DNA of 7,382 nucleotides, from NCBI GenBank assembly GCA_012514615.1, contig JAAYZY010000129.1:1-7382 (forward strand). Reading direction: 5' to 3'. Positions 6,748-7,382 of this stretch are shown piece after piece (within the stretch, counting starts at the first letter, position 1; every line of letters begins with the position of its first letter). Source of the DNA: Chloroflexota bacterium. Its GTDB lineage: Bacteria > Chloroflexota > Anaerolineae > DTPP01. The notes below the pieces were generated by a model. The model saw only the letters and a list, made by a program, of their open reading frames with translations. It made no database searches and was not told the DNA's origin. The position numbers and the translations under genes are program-made.

Positions 6748-6776
6748 TTGGCCTTTGCCGGGAATTGGTCTATAAT
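6748..6776 (+). promoter_or_regulatory. Promoter of the hexapeptide-repeat gene, sigma-70 type
   Basis: TTGGCC (6748-6753, four of six at -35) and a perfect TATAAT (6771-6776) are separated by 17 bp. It begins 11 bases after the stop of the membrane-protein gene. Transcription would start at about 6781-6784, giving a leader of about 55 nt before the ATG at 6837. The downstream gene can therefore be expressed separately, although read-through from the membrane-protein gene is not excluded. Confidence 0.7.
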
Positions 6777-6780
6777 CGCT

Positions 6781-6810
6781 CGGTTGCCCCATGTGCACGG
6801 GGGGCAACCG
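6781..6810 (+). promoter_or_regulatory. Perfect 10-bp hairpin at the predicted mRNA 5' end
   Basis: CGGTTGCCCC and GGGGCAACCG pair perfectly around a 10-base loop (ATGTGCACGG). The 5' arm starts 4 bases after the TATAAT box, so the transcript would begin inside or at the foot of the stem. The stem ends 14 bases before the GGGGGAA ribosome binding site (6824-6830) and does not cover it. It might protect the mRNA 5' end, be a DNA operator at +1, or end transcripts from the upstream gene. It lacks a following T run, so it is a poor intrinsic terminator. Confidence 0.5.
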
Positions 6811-6836
6811 CAACTCTTGCCACGGGGGAACGGCGC

Positions 6837-7382
6837 ATGTCATCTGCGGCCCACATGGTCTATCCGGGGGTGGTTCTTGGCGAGGGGGTGCAGATCGGCC
6901 CCTACAGCCTCATCGGCCTGCCGACGGACGAAGCAGACGGAGAGTCTCGGCAGACGGTGATCGGCGATGGGGTCAGCATCGGCGCGCACTGTGTGGTGGA
7001 GGCCGGGGCGAGCTTGGGCGCGGGTGTGCGACTGGGGCACGGCACCGTCATCGGCGGCGATGCGGCGATCGCTGATGGCTGCACCGTGGGCGCACACTGC
7101 CATCTGGATCACGTGCGCCTGGCCGAAGAGATCGAGGTGCAGGACCAGGTGGTCATGGGCATTGTGCCGCTGGAGAAGTACGACTTCCAGAAGCTGGGCA
7201 GCGATTGGCCTCTGTTGGTGGAGATCGGGCCGCGCTCGGTGATCCGCTCCCACTCGTCCATCTACGCCAAGGTGCGGGCCGGGGCTCGCTTCAACTGCGG
7301 GCACGGGGCGCGCATCCGGGAGTGCACGCAGATCGGCGAGGGCGCCACCTTCGGCACCAACTCCCAGGCCGATGGCTTCGTC
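6837..7382 (+). CDS. Hexapeptide-repeat (left-handed beta-helix) acyltransferase-like protein, 3' end outside the window
   Basis: The 182 codons in the window are mostly [LIV]-G-x4 hexapeptide repeats that fold into a left-handed parallel beta-helix, typical of acetyl- and acyltransferases and some sugar-nucleotide enzymes. Rungs are clear at about 8-28 (VVLGEGVQIGPYSLIG) and 41-95 (VIGDGVSIGAHCVVEAGASL and onward). Residues 110-127, including PLEKYDFQKLGSDW, break the pattern and look like an inserted loop. Repeats resume at 128-182 with IGPRSVIRSHSSIYAKV, then GHGARIRE, where a His before IRE resembles the catalytic-region His of trimeric acetyltransferases. The ATG at 6837 has GGGGGAA seven bases upstream; the in-frame ATG at codon 7 has no such site. 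Lying after a GT-C-like gene, it may modify an amino sugar in glycan synthesis, but the substrate is unknown. A LpxA- or DapH-like role cannot be told apart from sequence, and the C-terminus is missing. Confidence 0.85.
   Translation, partial: MSSAAHMVYPGVVLGEGVQIGPYSLIGLPTDEADGESRQTVIGDGVSIGAHCVVEAGASLGAGVRLGHGTVIGGDAAIADGCTVGAHCHLDHVRLAEEIEVQDQVVMGIVPLEKYDFQKLGSDWPLLVEIGPRSVIRSHSSIYAKVRAGARFNCGHGARIRECTQIGEGATFGTNSQADGFV

Noticed and set aside
6781..6810. Intrinsic terminator of the membrane-protein gene
   Set aside because: The stem is strong but no T run follows, and it sits immediately downstream of a TATAAT promoter, so a 5'-leader or operator role fits better.

Overview
The window is GC-rich (roughly two thirds G+C by eye) and bacterial. 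It holds four protein genes in two divergent blocks, with no RNA gene, insertion sequence or CRISPR array that I can see. A cytosolic LonA protease, a FolC, and a very large glycosyltransferase-C-like membrane protein with an extracytoplasmic FAM3/ILEI-type domain suggest a Chloroflexota genome (Anaerolineae or a relative). This placement is inferred from protein style only.

Left block, minus strand: folC (2347-3759, bifunctional folate synthase) is followed by lon (2149 to beyond base 1, ATP-dependent protease). They share a strand, but lon has its own near-consensus sigma-70 promoter (TTGACA-N17-TATAGT, 2228-2200). An inverted repeat straddles the lon -10, and a small hairpin overlaps the lon Shine-Dalgarno. 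lon is cut by the window edge just before the expected catalytic serine. A strong stem-loop (2277-2300) lies between the two genes.

The centre (3760-4060) is a divergent control region of about 300 bp. One promoter drives folC leftwards (TTGGCG-N17-TACAAT) and another drives the membrane protein rightwards (TTGCCA-N17-TATCAT). The rightward promoter lies downstream of the first possible GTG start of the membrane protein. This moves the likely start to a TTG at 4061, which has a good ribosome binding site.

Right block, plus strand: the membrane protein (4061-6736, 891 aa) has a multi-pass N-terminal half, then a soluble region, a beta-sandwich-like region, and a C-terminal domain resembling eukaryotic FAM3/ILEI. 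It is followed by a hexapeptide-repeat (left-handed beta-helix) acyltransferase-like gene (6837 to beyond 7382). That gene has its own TATAAT promoter and a perfect 10-bp hairpin at the predicted mRNA 5' end. These two genes plausibly act in envelope glycan or glycolipid synthesis, while folC and lon are housekeeping genes. The most interesting item is the ILEI-like domain fused to a GT-C-like membrane protein.
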